A DNA stretch of 27,293 nucleotides, taken from the NCBI GenBank assembly GCA_910577155.1, contig CAJTMS010000027.1, positions 1 to 27,293 of the forward strand, written 5' to 3'. The stretch comes from an uncultured Mailhella sp. GTDB taxonomy: Bacteria > Desulfobacterota > Desulfovibrionia > Desulfovibrionales > Desulfovibrionaceae. Below the pieces are notes generated by a model. It had not been told where the DNA came from, did not search any database, and worked only from the letters and a program-made list of their open reading frames with translations. Below, piece by piece: positions 8,837 to 16,894 of this stretch. Position numbers and translations under genes: made by a program. How positions within the stretch are numbered: the first letter of the stretch is position 1; each line of letters opens with the position of its first letter.

Positions 8837-9607
8837 TTACCGTACGGCGTCTTTCATGGATTTTACGTAAGCTCCCACATATTCAGCTGCATTTTTGCCA
8901 TGTTTTTCAACAAGTTTAATAATTGCAGAACCCACAATCGCACCGTCAGAAAGAGCTGCCATTTTTTTTGCCTGTTCCGATGTGGAAATACCAAAACCAA
9001 TCGCACAAGGCACAGCAGCGTTTTGTCGTACTATCTCAATAATAGGAACAAGGTCGGTTTTTATTTCACTCCGAACACCAGTTACGCCAAGGCTGGAAAC
9101 AATATAGATAAATCCTTTTGCTTCCTTGGCAATCATGGCAATGCGCTTTTCAGAAGTAGGTGCAATCAGGGAAATCAAATCCACATCATATTTATTGCAT
9201 AAAGGTAAAAATTCGTCTTTTTCTTCAAAAGGAAGGTCAGGCAAAATAAGACCGTCTATACCAATATTTTTACAGGTTGAAATAAATTTTTCAGCACCAT
9301 AGGAAAAAATAACATTTGCATACGTCATAAAAACCATTGGAACACTGACATCTTTCCGCAGTTCTTTGACAAGCTCAAAAATCCTGTCTGTGGTGACACC
9401 GCCTTTTAACGCACGAATATTTGCCCCTTGAATAGTAGGACCTTCTGCCGTTGGGTCAGAGAATGGAATGCCAAGTTCAATTAAATCAGCACCATTTTTT
9501 GCCATAGCCCTGACAACGGCTGCAGTTGTTTCCAAATCAGGATCACCGCATGTAATAAATGGAATAAACGCCTTTCCGTTTTCAAACGCTTTTTTTATAT
9601 TACTCAT
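8837..9607 (-). CDS. trpA: Tryptophan synthase alpha chain
   Basis: Cleaves indole-3-glycerol phosphate to indole and glyceraldehyde-3-phosphate; the indole passes to TrpB. The frame is open from an ATG at 9688, but the ATG at 9607 follows GGAGAAAATATTC and gives MSNIKKAFENGKAF, the normal family N-terminus and 256 residues. The start overlaps the end of trpB by 8 bases. TIM-barrel motifs are present: GDPD, Glu44 in IELGIPFSDP (the catalytic Glu49 of E. coli), and the phosphate loop GFGIS. The residue equivalent to catalytic Asp60 of E. coli is Glu55 (AEGPTIQ instead of ADGPTIQ), a variant I associate with clostridial TrpA. It is the last gene before the terminator at 8777-8809. Confidence 0.95.
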   Translation of the reverse strand: MSNIKKAFENGKAFIPFITCGDPDLETTAAVVRAMAKNGADLIELGIPFSDPTAEGPTIQGANIRALKGGVTTDRIFELVKELRKDVSVPMVFMTYANVIFSYGAEKFISTCKNIGIDGLILPDLPFEEKDEFLPLCNKYDVDLISLIAPTSEKRIAMIAKEAKGFIYIVSSLGVTGVRSEIKTDLVPIIEIVRQNAAVPCAIGFGISTSEQAKKMAALSDGAIVGSAIIKLVEKHGKNAAEYVGAYVKSMKDAVR

Positions 9608-10790
9608 GAATATTTTCTCCTCTGTAGCGGGCAATGGCAGCGCAGTCCTTATCACCTCTTCCTGATAATGTAATGACAATACTTTCATTTTTATCCATAG
9701 TCGGAGCTAATTTCATGGCATGCGCTATGGCATGGGCGGACTCAACAGCAGAAATAATGCCTTCGGTTTTTGCAATATATTCAAAAGCACAGACTGCTTC
9801 TTCATCGGTTATTGGGACATATTCTGCTCTGCCTGTATCATGAAGATACGCATGCTCCGGTCCGATTCCCGGATAGTCAAGCCCGGCGGAAATGGAATAA
9901 ACCGGAGCAATTTGTCCATATTTATCCTGACAAAAATAGGATTTCATACCATGGAAAATCCCTACTCTGCCCGTGCTGATAGTGGCAGCCGTTTCAAAGG
10001 TATCAACACCTTTGCCGGCGGCTTCACAGCCTATTAATTTGACTTCTGTATCATTAATGAAATGATAAAAACTGCCAATGGCATTGGATCCGCCTCCAAC
10101 ACAGGCAATAACAGCACGGGGAAGCCGTTTTTCTTTTTCCAGTATCTGCTGTTTTATTTCTTTGGAAATGACAGCTTGAAAATCGCGGACAATGGTTGGA
10201 AACGGATGAGGTCCCATAACAGAACCAAGGCAGTAAAGCGTATCAGAAACACGGGAAGTCCACTCCCGCATAGCTTCCGAAACAGCATCCTTCAGTGTCC
10301 CTGTCCCTGAGTGAACAGGAACAACAGTGGCTCCCAACAATTTCATGCGGTAAACATTGAGAGCCTGACGCCGAATATCCTCTTCTCCCATAAAAACAAC
10401 ACATTCCATGCCAAGCAGTGCACAGGCTGTTGCCGTTGCAACGCCATGCTGCCCTGCTCCTGTTTCGGCAATCAGTCTTGTTTTGCCCATTTTTTTTGCT
10501 AAAAGAGCCTGCCCAAGTACATTATTGATTTTATGGGAGCCCGTGTGGTTTAAATCTTCCCGTTTGAGATAAATTTTTGCACCGCCTAAATCTGTTGTCA
10601 TTTTTTCCGCATAATACAGTCTTGAAGGTCTGCCTGCATATTCATTTAAAAGAGCCGTCAGTTCCTGATTGAAAGCAGGATCATTTTTATAAAAATTATA
10701 TGCCTGTTCAAGTTCAATGACAGCATTCATCAGTGTTTCGGGAATATACTGTCCACCGTGAATACCAAACCGTCCATTTGGATTTGTCAT
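9600..10790 (-). CDS. trpB: Tryptophan synthase beta chain
   Basis: PLP enzyme that condenses indole with serine to make tryptophan, in complex with TrpA. The 396 residues match TrpB1 proteins. The PLP lysine is Lys87 in HTGSHKINN, the phosphate-binding loop is GGGSNAIG, and the GAGQHG segment, which includes the catalytic Glu, is intact. The start overlaps the trpF stop in an ATGA arrangement (10787-10790), indicating translational coupling. By recall, segments such as MGEEDIRRQALNVYRMK look more like clostridial than proteobacterial TrpB; a tree would be needed to show this. Confidence 0.97.
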   Translation of the reverse strand: MTNPNGRFGIHGGQYIPETLMNAVIELEQAYNFYKNDPAFNQELTALLNEYAGRPSRLYYAEKMTTDLGGAKIYLKREDLNHTGSHKINNVLGQALLAKKMGKTRLIAETGAGQHGVATATACALLGMECVVFMGEEDIRRQALNVYRMKLLGATVVPVHSGTGTLKDAVSEAMREWTSRVSDTLYCLGSVMGPHPFPTIVRDFQAVISKEIKQQILEKEKRLPRAVIACVGGGSNAIGSFYHFINDTEVKLIGCEAAGKGVDTFETAATISTGRVGIFHGMKSYFCQDKYGQIAPVYSISAGLDYPGIGPEHAYLHDTGRAEYVPITDEEAVCAFEYIAKTEGIISAVESAHAIAHAMKLAPTMDKNESIVITLSGRGDKDCAAIARYRGENIHE

Positions 10791-11398
10791 AGTATCTTGT
10801 CTTCCTTTTTGACAGCAGTAAGAAAAGCTGTCATTTTTTCTTTGTTTTTTATTCCATTTACTTCAATCCCAGAGCTCACATCAACAGCAAAAGGATGCAG
10901 TTTATGTATTGCTGTGCTGACATTTTCTGCATGAAGTCCGCCGGCAAGAAAGTAGGAACGTTTGATGTCATGCAACAGCTTCCAATCAAAGGTTTTTCCT
11001 GTACCAGTACCAGAATCAAGCAGAATGTAATCTGCAATGCTTTTCTCGGCGAGAGCCAAATCTTCTTTGGAAGTCATGCAAAAAGCCTGAATAACAGGTT
11101 TTGCCGTCAGTTTTTTTAATGCAGAAATATACGCATTATTTTCCTGTCCATGCAGTTGGGCGAGGTCAATGCTATTGTCATTGAGCAGAGAAGCTACAGT
11201 TTCAATATCTTCATTCACAAAAACGCCTACTGCCTGTATGCTGGGGGCAAGCTTTTTTTTGAGTTCAAACGCTTTTTGTGGAGTGATAAATCGTTTGCTT
11301 TTTTTGGCAAACACAAAGCCTATATAATCAGGGTGCAGTATATTGACTGTTTCAATATCCTCATCTCGGGATAAGCCGCAAAATTTAATTTTTGTCAT
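10787..11398 (-). CDS. trpF: Phosphoribosylanthranilate isomerase
   Basis: Amadori isomerisation of phosphoribosylanthranilate, the third dedicated step to tryptophan. The 203 residues have the usual TrpF length. Catalytic Cys7 lies in KFCGLSR, DSGTGTGKTFDW is the typical loop, and LAGGL and VDVSSGIE form the phosphate and acid-catalyst regions. It is separate from trpC here, unlike the TrpC-TrpF fusion of enteric bacteria. ATGA overlaps link it to trpC before (11395-11398) and trpB after (10787-10790). Confidence 0.95.
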   Translation of the reverse strand: MTKIKFCGLSRDEDIETVNILHPDYIGFVFAKKSKRFITPQKAFELKKKLAPSIQAVGVFVNEDIETVASLLNDNSIDLAQLHGQENNAYISALKKLTAKPVIQAFCMTSKEDLALAEKSIADYILLDSGTGTGKTFDWKLLHDIKRSYFLAGGLHAENVSTAIHKLHPFAVDVSSGIEVNGIKNKEKMTAFLTAVKKEDKIL

Positions 11399-12177
11399 AC
11401 TATCCCTTTCAGTTCACTCAGCTTAGCTTTTTTATCTTTAGCCCGCATGAGCGTTTCCCCAATTAACACAGCATCAGCACCAATATTGCGGATATTCCGG
11501 ATATCCTCTGCGGTTTTGACCCCGCTTTCAGAAATAAAAAGAACATCATTTGGTATCATTTTGCGGAGTTTTGAGCTATTATTTGTATTCACAGAAAAAT
11601 CTTTGAGATTGCGGTTATTGACGCCAATAATTTTTGCTTTTGCGTTTAATGCCATTTCAATTTCTTTTTCGGTATGGACTTCCACTAAAGCAGACAAACC
11701 AAGCACTTCACAAACTGCTAAATAGTCTTTCAACTGTTCACCTGTCAGAATAGAACAGATAAGCAGAACCGCAGAAGCCTTTAAAAGTTTTGCTTCATAA
11801 ATCATGTACTCATCAACAATAAAATCCTTCCGCAAACAGGGAATGGAAACAGCTGCGGCAATTTCAAACAAATAGCTGTCACTGCCTAAAAACCATTTAG
11901 GTTCAGTCAGAACTGAAATACAGTCAGCTCCGGCCAGTTCGTATTCCCTGGCAATTTGCAGATAAGGAAAATCAAGAGAAATAAGCCCCTTTGACGGAGA
12001 GGCTTTTTTACATTCGCAAATAAAGGAAAGCCCTTCTTTTTTGAGAGCATTTTCAAAGGCAAATTTTCCCATGGGCAGAGCTAATGCTTTTGCCTGTATT
12101 TCCTGACGGGAAATACGCTGCACTGCATTTTGCACACGTTCCTTTGCATATTCAGAAAGTTCATCCAGAATGGTCAT
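11395..12177 (-). CDS. trpC: Indole-3-glycerol phosphate synthase
   Basis: Decarboxylating ring closure that forms indole-3-glycerol phosphate. The 260 residues form a single-domain enzyme with the motifs CECKKASPSKGLI near residue 53 (catalytic Lys), LRKDFI, GVNNRNL and SESGV. It begins 4 bases after the trpD stop and overlaps trpF by ATGA, so it lies in one operon. The wording of several segments (MGKFAFENALKK, TEPKWFLG) recalls clostridial TrpC proteins. Confidence 0.96.
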   Translation of the reverse strand: MTILDELSEYAKERVQNAVQRISRQEIQAKALALPMGKFAFENALKKEGLSFICECKKASPSKGLISLDFPYLQIAREYELAGADCISVLTEPKWFLGSDSYLFEIAAAVSIPCLRKDFIVDEYMIYEAKLLKASAVLLICSILTGEQLKDYLAVCEVLGLSALVEVHTEKEIEMALNAKAKIIGVNNRNLKDFSVNTNNSSKLRKMIPNDVLFISESGVKTAEDIRNIRNIGADAVLIGETLMRAKDKKAKLSELKGIV

Positions 12178-12181
12178 AGGT

Positions 12182-13207
12182 TTATGCCTCAGCGGTATTG
12201 CTTATTTCAATTAATTGCTGAAGTGTTTTCAGTGCCTTGCCGGAATCAATCAGTTTTTCAGCAAGCAAAATTCCATTTTGGATACTGTCAGCTTTGCCGC
12301 CAAGATAAAGCCCTGCTCCCGCATTCATAAGAACGGCATTTCGTTTATGTCCTTTTTCTCCTTTGAGAATATTCAAGGTAATTTTTGCATTTTCAGCTGG
12401 TGTGCCGCCTTTTAAATCTTCTTTTGTGCAAGAGGCAAATCCAAAATCTTCCGGTTTTATGCTATAGGATTTAAACCATCCATCACGTATCTCACAGATT
12501 TTTGTAGGAGCACTCAGGGAAATTTCATCAAGTTTGTCCATGCCGTAAACAACCATACCCCGTTTTATTCCAAGATTAATAAGTACTTGTGCCAGCGGTT
12601 CAACCAGATAATCATCATATACACCAAGCAGCTGCATGGAAGGTGTCCCGGGATTGGTAAGCGGACCAAGAATATTAAACACAGTGCGAAAACCCAGTTC
12701 TTTGCGTATTGCTCCTACGTACTTCATGGAAGTATGGTATTTTTGGGCAAAGAAAAAGCACATTCCCACTTTATTCAGCAGTTCAATGCATTTTGCAGGG
12801 CTTTGATTAATATTTACGCCCAATGCCTCAAGACAGTCAGCTGTACCACAGTTTGAGGAAGCTGCTCTGTTGCCGTGTTTTGCCACTTTCATTCCGCTTG
12901 CTGCAATAATAAGGGCAGAAGTTGTGGAAATATTGAAACTGTGGGCATTATCACCGCCGGTACCAACTATTTCAAAAAGTTCCATGTCAGTTTCAACTTT
13001 TTGGGCATGGGCACGCATTGCAGCAGCACAGCCGGCGATTTCATCAGATGTTTCAGCTCTGGCACTTTTTGTTGAGAGGGCGGCAAGAAAAGCAGCATTT
13101 TGTGTTGGTGAAGTTTCTCCGCTCATAATTTCGTTCATAACAGTGAATGCTTCAGCATAGGTGAGGTCTTCTTTGTTAACAATTTTTACAATCGCTTCTT
13201 TAATCAT
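12182..13207 (-). CDS. trpD: Anthranilate phosphoribosyltransferase
   Basis: Transfers phosphoribose from PRPP to anthranilate. The 341 residues are normal for TrpD without a fused glutaminase domain. Visible motifs are GTGGDNAHSFNIST (PRPP diphosphate loop), KHGNRAASSNCG, GPLTNP and NAGAGLYLGG. AAAGGAGAA lies 9 bases before the ATG at 13207. It is the first gene of the trp operon here: upstream lies the regulatory region shared with carA, and neither trpE nor trpG is present. The enzyme therefore depends on anthranilate made by genes elsewhere or taken up. Confidence 0.96.
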   Translation of the reverse strand: MIKEAIVKIVNKEDLTYAEAFTVMNEIMSGETSPTQNAAFLAALSTKSARAETSDEIAGCAAAMRAHAQKVETDMELFEIVGTGGDNAHSFNISTTSALIIAASGMKVAKHGNRAASSNCGTADCLEALGVNINQSPAKCIELLNKVGMCFFFAQKYHTSMKYVGAIRKELGFRTVFNILGPLTNPGTPSMQLLGVYDDYLVEPLAQVLINLGIKRGMVVYGMDKLDEISLSAPTKICEIRDGWFKSYSIKPEDFGFASCTKEDLKGGTPAENAKITLNILKGEKGHKRNAVLMNAGAGLYLGGKADSIQNGILLAEKLIDSGKALKTLQQLIEISNTAEA

Positions 13208-13295
13208 TATTCATTTCTCCTTTGTCAGCAGTTGAGTTTGAGTCGGTGTTGCCAGCAGTTCAGTATGAAAGGTATGGAAAAATCGTTAGAGAAGT

Positions 13296-13324
13296 TTATT
13301 ATCATAATTCACGAGATTATGCAA
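13296..13324 (-). promoter_or_regulatory. Candidate promoter of the trp operon
   Basis: On the minus strand, TTGCAT (13319-13324) and TAATAA (13296-13301) are 17 bases apart. A start near 13289 would leave a leader of about 80 bases before trpD. In such AT-rich sequence chance matches are common, so support is modest. Confidence 0.4.
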
Positions 13325-13328
13325 TTTA

Positions 13329-13350
13329 AACAATTTTGTATAAAATTGTT
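13329..13350. promoter_or_regulatory. 22-base perfect dyad, candidate operator
   Basis: AACAATTTT (13329-13337) and AAAATTGTT (13342-13350) are perfect inverted repeats around GTAT. It lies just upstream of the candidate trp promoter and about 95 bases before the candidate carA promoter. It does not resemble the E. coli TrpR or ArgR boxes as I know them. It could bind a regulator of either operon or be an AT-rich coincidence. Confidence 0.4.
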
Positions 13351-13442
13351 ATTTTTTTGTAAAAAGAAAATGAAAAAATGAAAAAAAATGTTATATTTTT
13401 ATTTTTATCAAAAATAACAATATGTTATAATAATAAAAAATA

Positions 13443-13471
13443 TTGATATTTTTTTTATCTTGCGATAATTA
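13443..13471 (+). promoter_or_regulatory. Candidate promoter of carA
   Basis: TTGATA (13443-13448) and TAATTA (13466-13471) are separated by 17 bases. A start near 13478 would leave a leader of about 38 bases. Confidence 0.4.
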
Positions 13472-13515
13472 AAATCATTTTGTTTTTATTAACAATTAAC
13501 ATATGGGACAATTCT

Positions 13516-14661
13516 ATGAATGCTAACACAAAACTACCAGCATTATTAATGCTTGATGACGGCACTTGCTTTGAAGGCTACGCCATGGGAGCCTGTCAAG
13601 AAGTTGTTGGGGAACTTGTTTTTACAACCGGTATGAGCGGATATCAGGAAACAATTACGGACCCTTCTTATTATGGACAAATAGTTGTTTTCACTGCAGC
13701 GCATATAGGAAATTATGGGGCTACTGGCCGTGACAGCGAATGTCCATATCCTAAGATTGAATATGGCGCAAGCGGCATTGTTGTACATGATTTCTTTACT
13801 GGCGCAGATGATATTGATTTTCCGCATTTTCGTGCTGAATGTTCTTTGCAGAAAAAATTATTGGAAATGGGAGTCAGCGGCATTTATGGAATTGATACCC
13901 GTGCCTTGACCTTGCATTTACGTATGCATGGTTCCAGAAATGGAATAATCAGTACAAATTTAGACAGTGCATATCTTCTGAAACGGGCAAAGACAATCCC
14001 TTCCATGGCAGGACTTGACCTTGCTTCAAAAGTGACCACAAAGGAAAAATTTGTTTTTGATACAGCAAAAAATGAAGCGTGCAATAAAAAAATGCTCAAT
14101 GTTGCGGTTATTGATTATGGTGTCAAGCGTTCTATTTTGCTTCATTTATATAATAATAACATGCTTCCGACAGTTTACCCTGCGACAGCAACAGCAGAAG
14201 AAATTTTAGCTGCAAAACCTGACGCTGTGATGCTGACGAATGGTCCTGGCGATCCCGAACCATGTGGTTATGCCATAAAAACCATTCAGGAATTAATCGG
14301 AAAACTACCTATTTTTGGAATTTGCCTTGGGCATCAGCTTATTTCTCTTGCCATGGGGGCAAAAACGTTCAAAATGCGTTTTGGACATCATGGGCTTAAC
14401 CACCCGGTCAAAGAAGTTGCGACAGGCAAAGTGCTTGTTACCAGTCAAAATCATGGTTTCTGTGTTGACCCTGGAACTCTGCCTTCCAACGTAAAAGTAA
14501 CCCATTGGAATTTGAATGATAATACTGTTGAAGGACTGGCATTGACTGACGCTCCTGTTTTTTGCGTGCAGTTTCACCCGGAAGCAGCACCCGGAACATG
14601 GGATGCCTATGGTTTATTTGGTGCATTCCGAACAATGATTGATGACTTTTATAAAAAATAG
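13516..14661 (+). CDS. carA: Carbamoyl phosphate synthase small (glutaminase) subunit
   Basis: Hydrolyses glutamine and channels ammonia to the large subunit CarB for carbamoyl phosphate, which feeds pyrimidine and arginine synthesis. The 381 residues have the CarA N-terminal domain (EVVGELVFTTGMSGYQE, DTRALT) and a class I glutaminase domain with the triad Cys270 (GICLGHQ), His354 and Glu356 (QFHPEA). The frame is open from 13480, but MNANTKLPAL at 13516 follows GGGA by 7 bases and matches the family start. carB is not downstream: a terminator and a convergent operon follow. It is divergent from trpD. CarA is easily mistaken for a TrpG or PabA glutaminase, but the N-terminal CarA domain excludes that here. 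Confidence 0.96.
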   Translation: MNANTKLPALLMLDDGTCFEGYAMGACQEVVGELVFTTGMSGYQETITDPSYYGQIVVFTAAHIGNYGATGRDSECPYPKIEYGASGIVVHDFFTGADDIDFPHFRAECSLQKKLLEMGVSGIYGIDTRALTLHLRMHGSRNGIISTNLDSAYLLKRAKTIPSMAGLDLASKVTTKEKFVFDTAKNEACNKKMLNVAVIDYGVKRSILLHLYNNNMLPTVYPATATAEEILAAKPDAVMLTNGPGDPEPCGYAIKTIQELIGKLPIFGICLGHQLISLAMGAKTFKMRFGHHGLNHPVKEVATGKVLVTSQNHGFCVDPGTLPSNVKVTHWNLNDNTVEGLALTDAPVFCVQFHPEAAPGTWDAYGLFGAFRTMIDDFYKK

Positions 14662-14783
14662 CAAATTGTTTGCCATAATTTCTGCTCCTGTTTACTTTAT
14701 ACGTTGAATAGCAAAGTAAAAGAGTTAATTTTACGTTACAAAACTTGTCATTCTCGATAGATGTGGCAAGGCAGACAAAAGAC

Positions 14784-14815
14784 AAGACACCGGATAAGAT
14801 TTTATTTGGTGTCTT
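14784..14815 (+). terminator. Terminator of carA
   Basis: AAGACACC (14784-14791) pairs with GGTGTCTT (14808-14815); ATAA/TTAT inside the loop can extend the structure. A run of T follows on the plus strand. It lies about 120 bases after the carA stop. Confidence 0.75.
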
Positions 14816-14839
14816 TTTTATGCTAAAGAGTACAACAAA

Positions 14840-14861
14840 AAGGGCATAATCCTATGCCCTT
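14840..14861 (-). terminator. Terminator of the mfd-rodZ operon
   Basis: AAGGGCATA (14840-14848) pairs with TATGCCCTT (14853-14861) around a 4-base loop. On the minus strand it is followed by TTTTGTTGT and lies 32 bases after the rodZ stop. Confidence 0.8.
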
Positions 14862-14893
14862 CTCTCGTATTTGTTATCTGAAAAACCGATTAA

Positions 14894-15928
14894 CTATTTC
14901 AAATTCACTTCACGGACTTTTGTGGAGTCGCCAACAGTGACAGGTTTTTTATCATGGAAAAGCGTAATCGCAGAACCATTGGCAATTTTGAAATCAAGAT
15001 GTTGTTTGAAATTAAAGACCCGCTGTTCCCCTTTTCGGATAATAAAATGTCCGCTCTTACTGTCTTGGCTATACTGCATCCAACAATCCTGGTTTGCATA
15101 CATAACAGCCTGCTGTTCCCCGTTTTGCGGTGCATCAACTTTTGTCCAGTCAATAACGCGGGCAGAGGGATTTTCCTTTAAAAATTTTGCTAATTCAACA
15201 GGCTCTTCATTCTTTTGTTCTTGTTTTTGCTCTTGGATAGGTTGCACTGCTGCGTCAGAAGTCTTTGGTTCTGTTTCCGGTGTTGCTATATCAGTTTGTT
15301 CTTTATCTTTTCCAGCAAGATTTTGGGTTTTTCCGTCAGTATTTTCTGTTTGGGCTGTTCCTGCTTCACTTGCTTCCTGCACACTTTTACCTTCTGCTGC
15401 AACAGGTTGTTCAGAAACTTGGACTTGTGTTTCTGCAACAATAGTTTCTTTTACGGTTTCGTTTTTCACCGCAGGCTGTTTTTCGGCTTTTTCTTCAATA
15501 AAGGGTGTTTCCGCTTTATCTCCGCCAAAAATAGCAGTATTCTGGGAGAAATAAAAATATGCACTGCCGCCTAAAATAGCCAAAACTAAGAGCTGGATAG
15601 CCAATTTTTTATCACGTGGCTTTGATTTTTCCTCTTCTGCTTCTGCATACTGCGGCTTTAATATTTTTTGGATAGTATTTTCGTCTGAAAAGTCTTCAAC
15701 AGTATTGACAATATTCTGATATTCTTCAAAAGAATATCCCAAATACAGCATATAACATTTTAAAAAGCTTTTAAAATATGTTTCATACCCAATAAAATTC
15801 AAATCACCTTGCTCTATCGCTTCAAGACTTTGCTGATGAATTTTAATTGCGGCTGAAACCTCTTCAATACTCAGATTTTTACTTTGTCTTTTTTCCCGAA
15901 TAAGGGAACCAAGTTCAGCTAATGTCAT
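14894..15928 (-). CDS. rodZ: RodZ-like cell-shape protein (HTH - TM - periplasmic DUF4115)
   Basis: Bitopic membrane protein of 344 residues. RodZ proteins link the MreB cytoskeleton to the elongation machinery. An N-terminal Xre-type helix-turn-helix (about 3-75) begins with LAELGSLIREKRQSKNLSIE. One transmembrane helix follows at about 107-126 (LAIQLLVLAILGGSAYFYF) after a basic stretch, which sets the N-terminus in the cytoplasm. A long low-complexity Glu/Gln/Ala/Thr linker spans about 130-260, and the C-terminal beta domain at about 270-344 has the DUF4115 pattern (DCWMQY, IRKGEQRVFNF, IANGSAITLF). It starts 9 bases after the upstream SurA-like gene and is last in the operon. The domain order is clear; the shape role is inferred from the family, since no mreB is in the window. 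Confidence 0.88.
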   Translation of the reverse strand: MTLAELGSLIREKRQSKNLSIEEVSAAIKIHQQSLEAIEQGDLNFIGYETYFKSFLKCYMLYLGYSFEEYQNIVNTVEDFSDENTIQKILKPQYAEAEEEKSKPRDKKLAIQLLVLAILGGSAYFYFSQNTAIFGGDKAETPFIEEKAEKQPAVKNETVKETIVAETQVQVSEQPVAAEGKSVQEASEAGTAQTENTDGKTQNLAGKDKEQTDIATPETEPKTSDAAVQPIQEQKQEQKNEEPVELAKFLKENPSARVIDWTKVDAPQNGEQQAVMYANQDCWMQYSQDSKSGHFIIRKGEQRVFNFKQHLDFKIANGSAITLFHDKKPVTVGDSTKVREVNLK

Positions 15929-15937
15929 AATTCTACC

Positions 15938-16867
15938 CTATTTTATAGTTACAATCGCTTTTTTTTCCAAACCGGATATATATTCATCAACTTTATTCCC
16001 CGCTTTTTGCATACGCAATCCGTCACGAATTTTCGTCACAAGTGCAGGGTCAATAATTTCTGCCAAATTTTTACTGGACGTTGTTTTAGAAAGAACTTTT
16101 GCCTGCGCATAGGCTCCATTTAAAGAAAAAACTTTAGAAACTTCACCCTGTTCCAAACCCTGAATGGCTGTCTGCACAGGAGAAGCTAAATCAGAAATTG
16201 CCATCTCTCCTAAAATACCGCCTTCCTCAGCATAGGGACCAACCGAAATTTCTTTTGCGGTTTTTTCAAAGTTTTTTGGGTTTTTTATCAGTTTTTCCGA
16301 ATAATTATCCATATCATCGCCGGTATTGTAGACAAGAAGTGCAACGTTTACCTTTCCCGTGACTTGTCCGCCGTTTGCAAGATAAAAATTCAATATTTCT
16401 TCATCGGTGACAATAATTTTGCGGAGCACATTTCTATTGATAAGTGACTGGGTTAAAAGTGTATTTCTTACTTTTTCCTTATATAATTTTTCATCATAGC
16501 CTTGCTTTGCCAAGTTTGCATAAAAAGCCTCCTTGGAACCGCCTGACTTATCAATGGACTGCTGAATTTCAGATTCTAAAGCCTGATCGTTTATTTTTAT
16601 ATTTTGATTGGCTGCTTCCTGAATAATAATTGACTCTTTTACCAAATCATTTAATACAGTCTGTTCAATATTTTTTCGTTCAGCGGCACTCACGTTGGAA
16701 GAATTAATACCTTTATTAGCCATATAAAGACGAATATTTTTTTCAAGCTGCAGAGAAGTAATCATTTCACCGTTAATAATTGCAACTACAGAAGCTTTTG
16801 GGCTTGCAAAACTCATAGAGGGAACAAAAAAAATACTCAATAAAATCAATAAACTAAATATTTTCAA
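15938..16867 (-). CDS. surA: SurA-like periplasmic chaperone / PpiC-type peptidyl-prolyl isomerase
   Basis: Secreted folding factor for outer-membrane or periplasmic proteins. The frame is open from 16960, but a TTG at 16867 lies 6 bases after AAGGAG (minus strand, 16874-16879) and opens a textbook signal peptide: basic start, hydrophobic ILLSIFFVP, and likely cleavage after SFA. That gives 309 residues. The mature part has a SurA-type N-terminal segment (VVAIINGEMITSLQLEK), a long helical region, and one parvulin-like domain at about 165-280 (FEKTAKEISVGPYAEEGGIL, followed by LEQGEVSKVF). E. coli SurA has two parvulin domains; one is common elsewhere. A promoter-like TTGCCA-17-TATTAT lies just upstream, so it may be expressed beyond the operon level. 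Confidence 0.85.
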   Translation of the reverse strand: MKIFSLLILLSIFFVPSMSFASPKASVVAIINGEMITSLQLEKNIRLYMANKGINSSNVSAAERKNIEQTVLNDLVKESIIIQEAANQNIKINDQALESEIQQSIDKSGGSKEAFYANLAKQGYDEKLYKEKVRNTLLTQSLINRNVLRKIIVTDEEILNFYLANGGQVTGKVNVALLVYNTGDDMDNYSEKLIKNPKNFEKTAKEISVGPYAEEGGILGEMAISDLASPVQTAIQGLEQGEVSKVFSLNGAYAQAKVLSKTTSSKNLAEIIDPALVTKIRDGLRMQKAGNKVDEYISGLEKKAIVTIK

Positions 16868-16894
16868 AGGACACTCCTTAGCATAACTTTTTTT

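Larger units (their letters stand above)
13208..13515. other. AT-rich divergent regulatory region between trpD and carA
   Basis: This stretch has no credible gene. It is dominated by A and T runs and holds candidate promoters in both directions plus a 22-base dyad at 13329-13350. I see no Trp-rich leader peptide, attenuator hairpin or riboswitch on either strand. Confidence 0.7.

Noticed and set aside
9608..9688. Longer trpA beginning at 9688
   Set aside because: The extra 27 codons overlap the 3' part of trpB and do not match TrpA; the start at 9607 has a good ribosome site.
13225..13305. A 26-codon minus-strand frame upstream of trpD with one Trp codon, ending just before the trpD ribosome site, as a possible trp leader peptide
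   Set aside because: It has a single Trp codon, no Shine-Dalgarno and no attenuator hairpin, and its start would lie upstream of the predicted transcript start near 13289.
14871..15554. A 227-codon plus-strand frame opposite rodZ, rich in Ser, Cys and Phe
   Set aside because: It is antisense to the low-complexity Glu/Gln linker of RodZ, which produces such a composition; no family resemblance.
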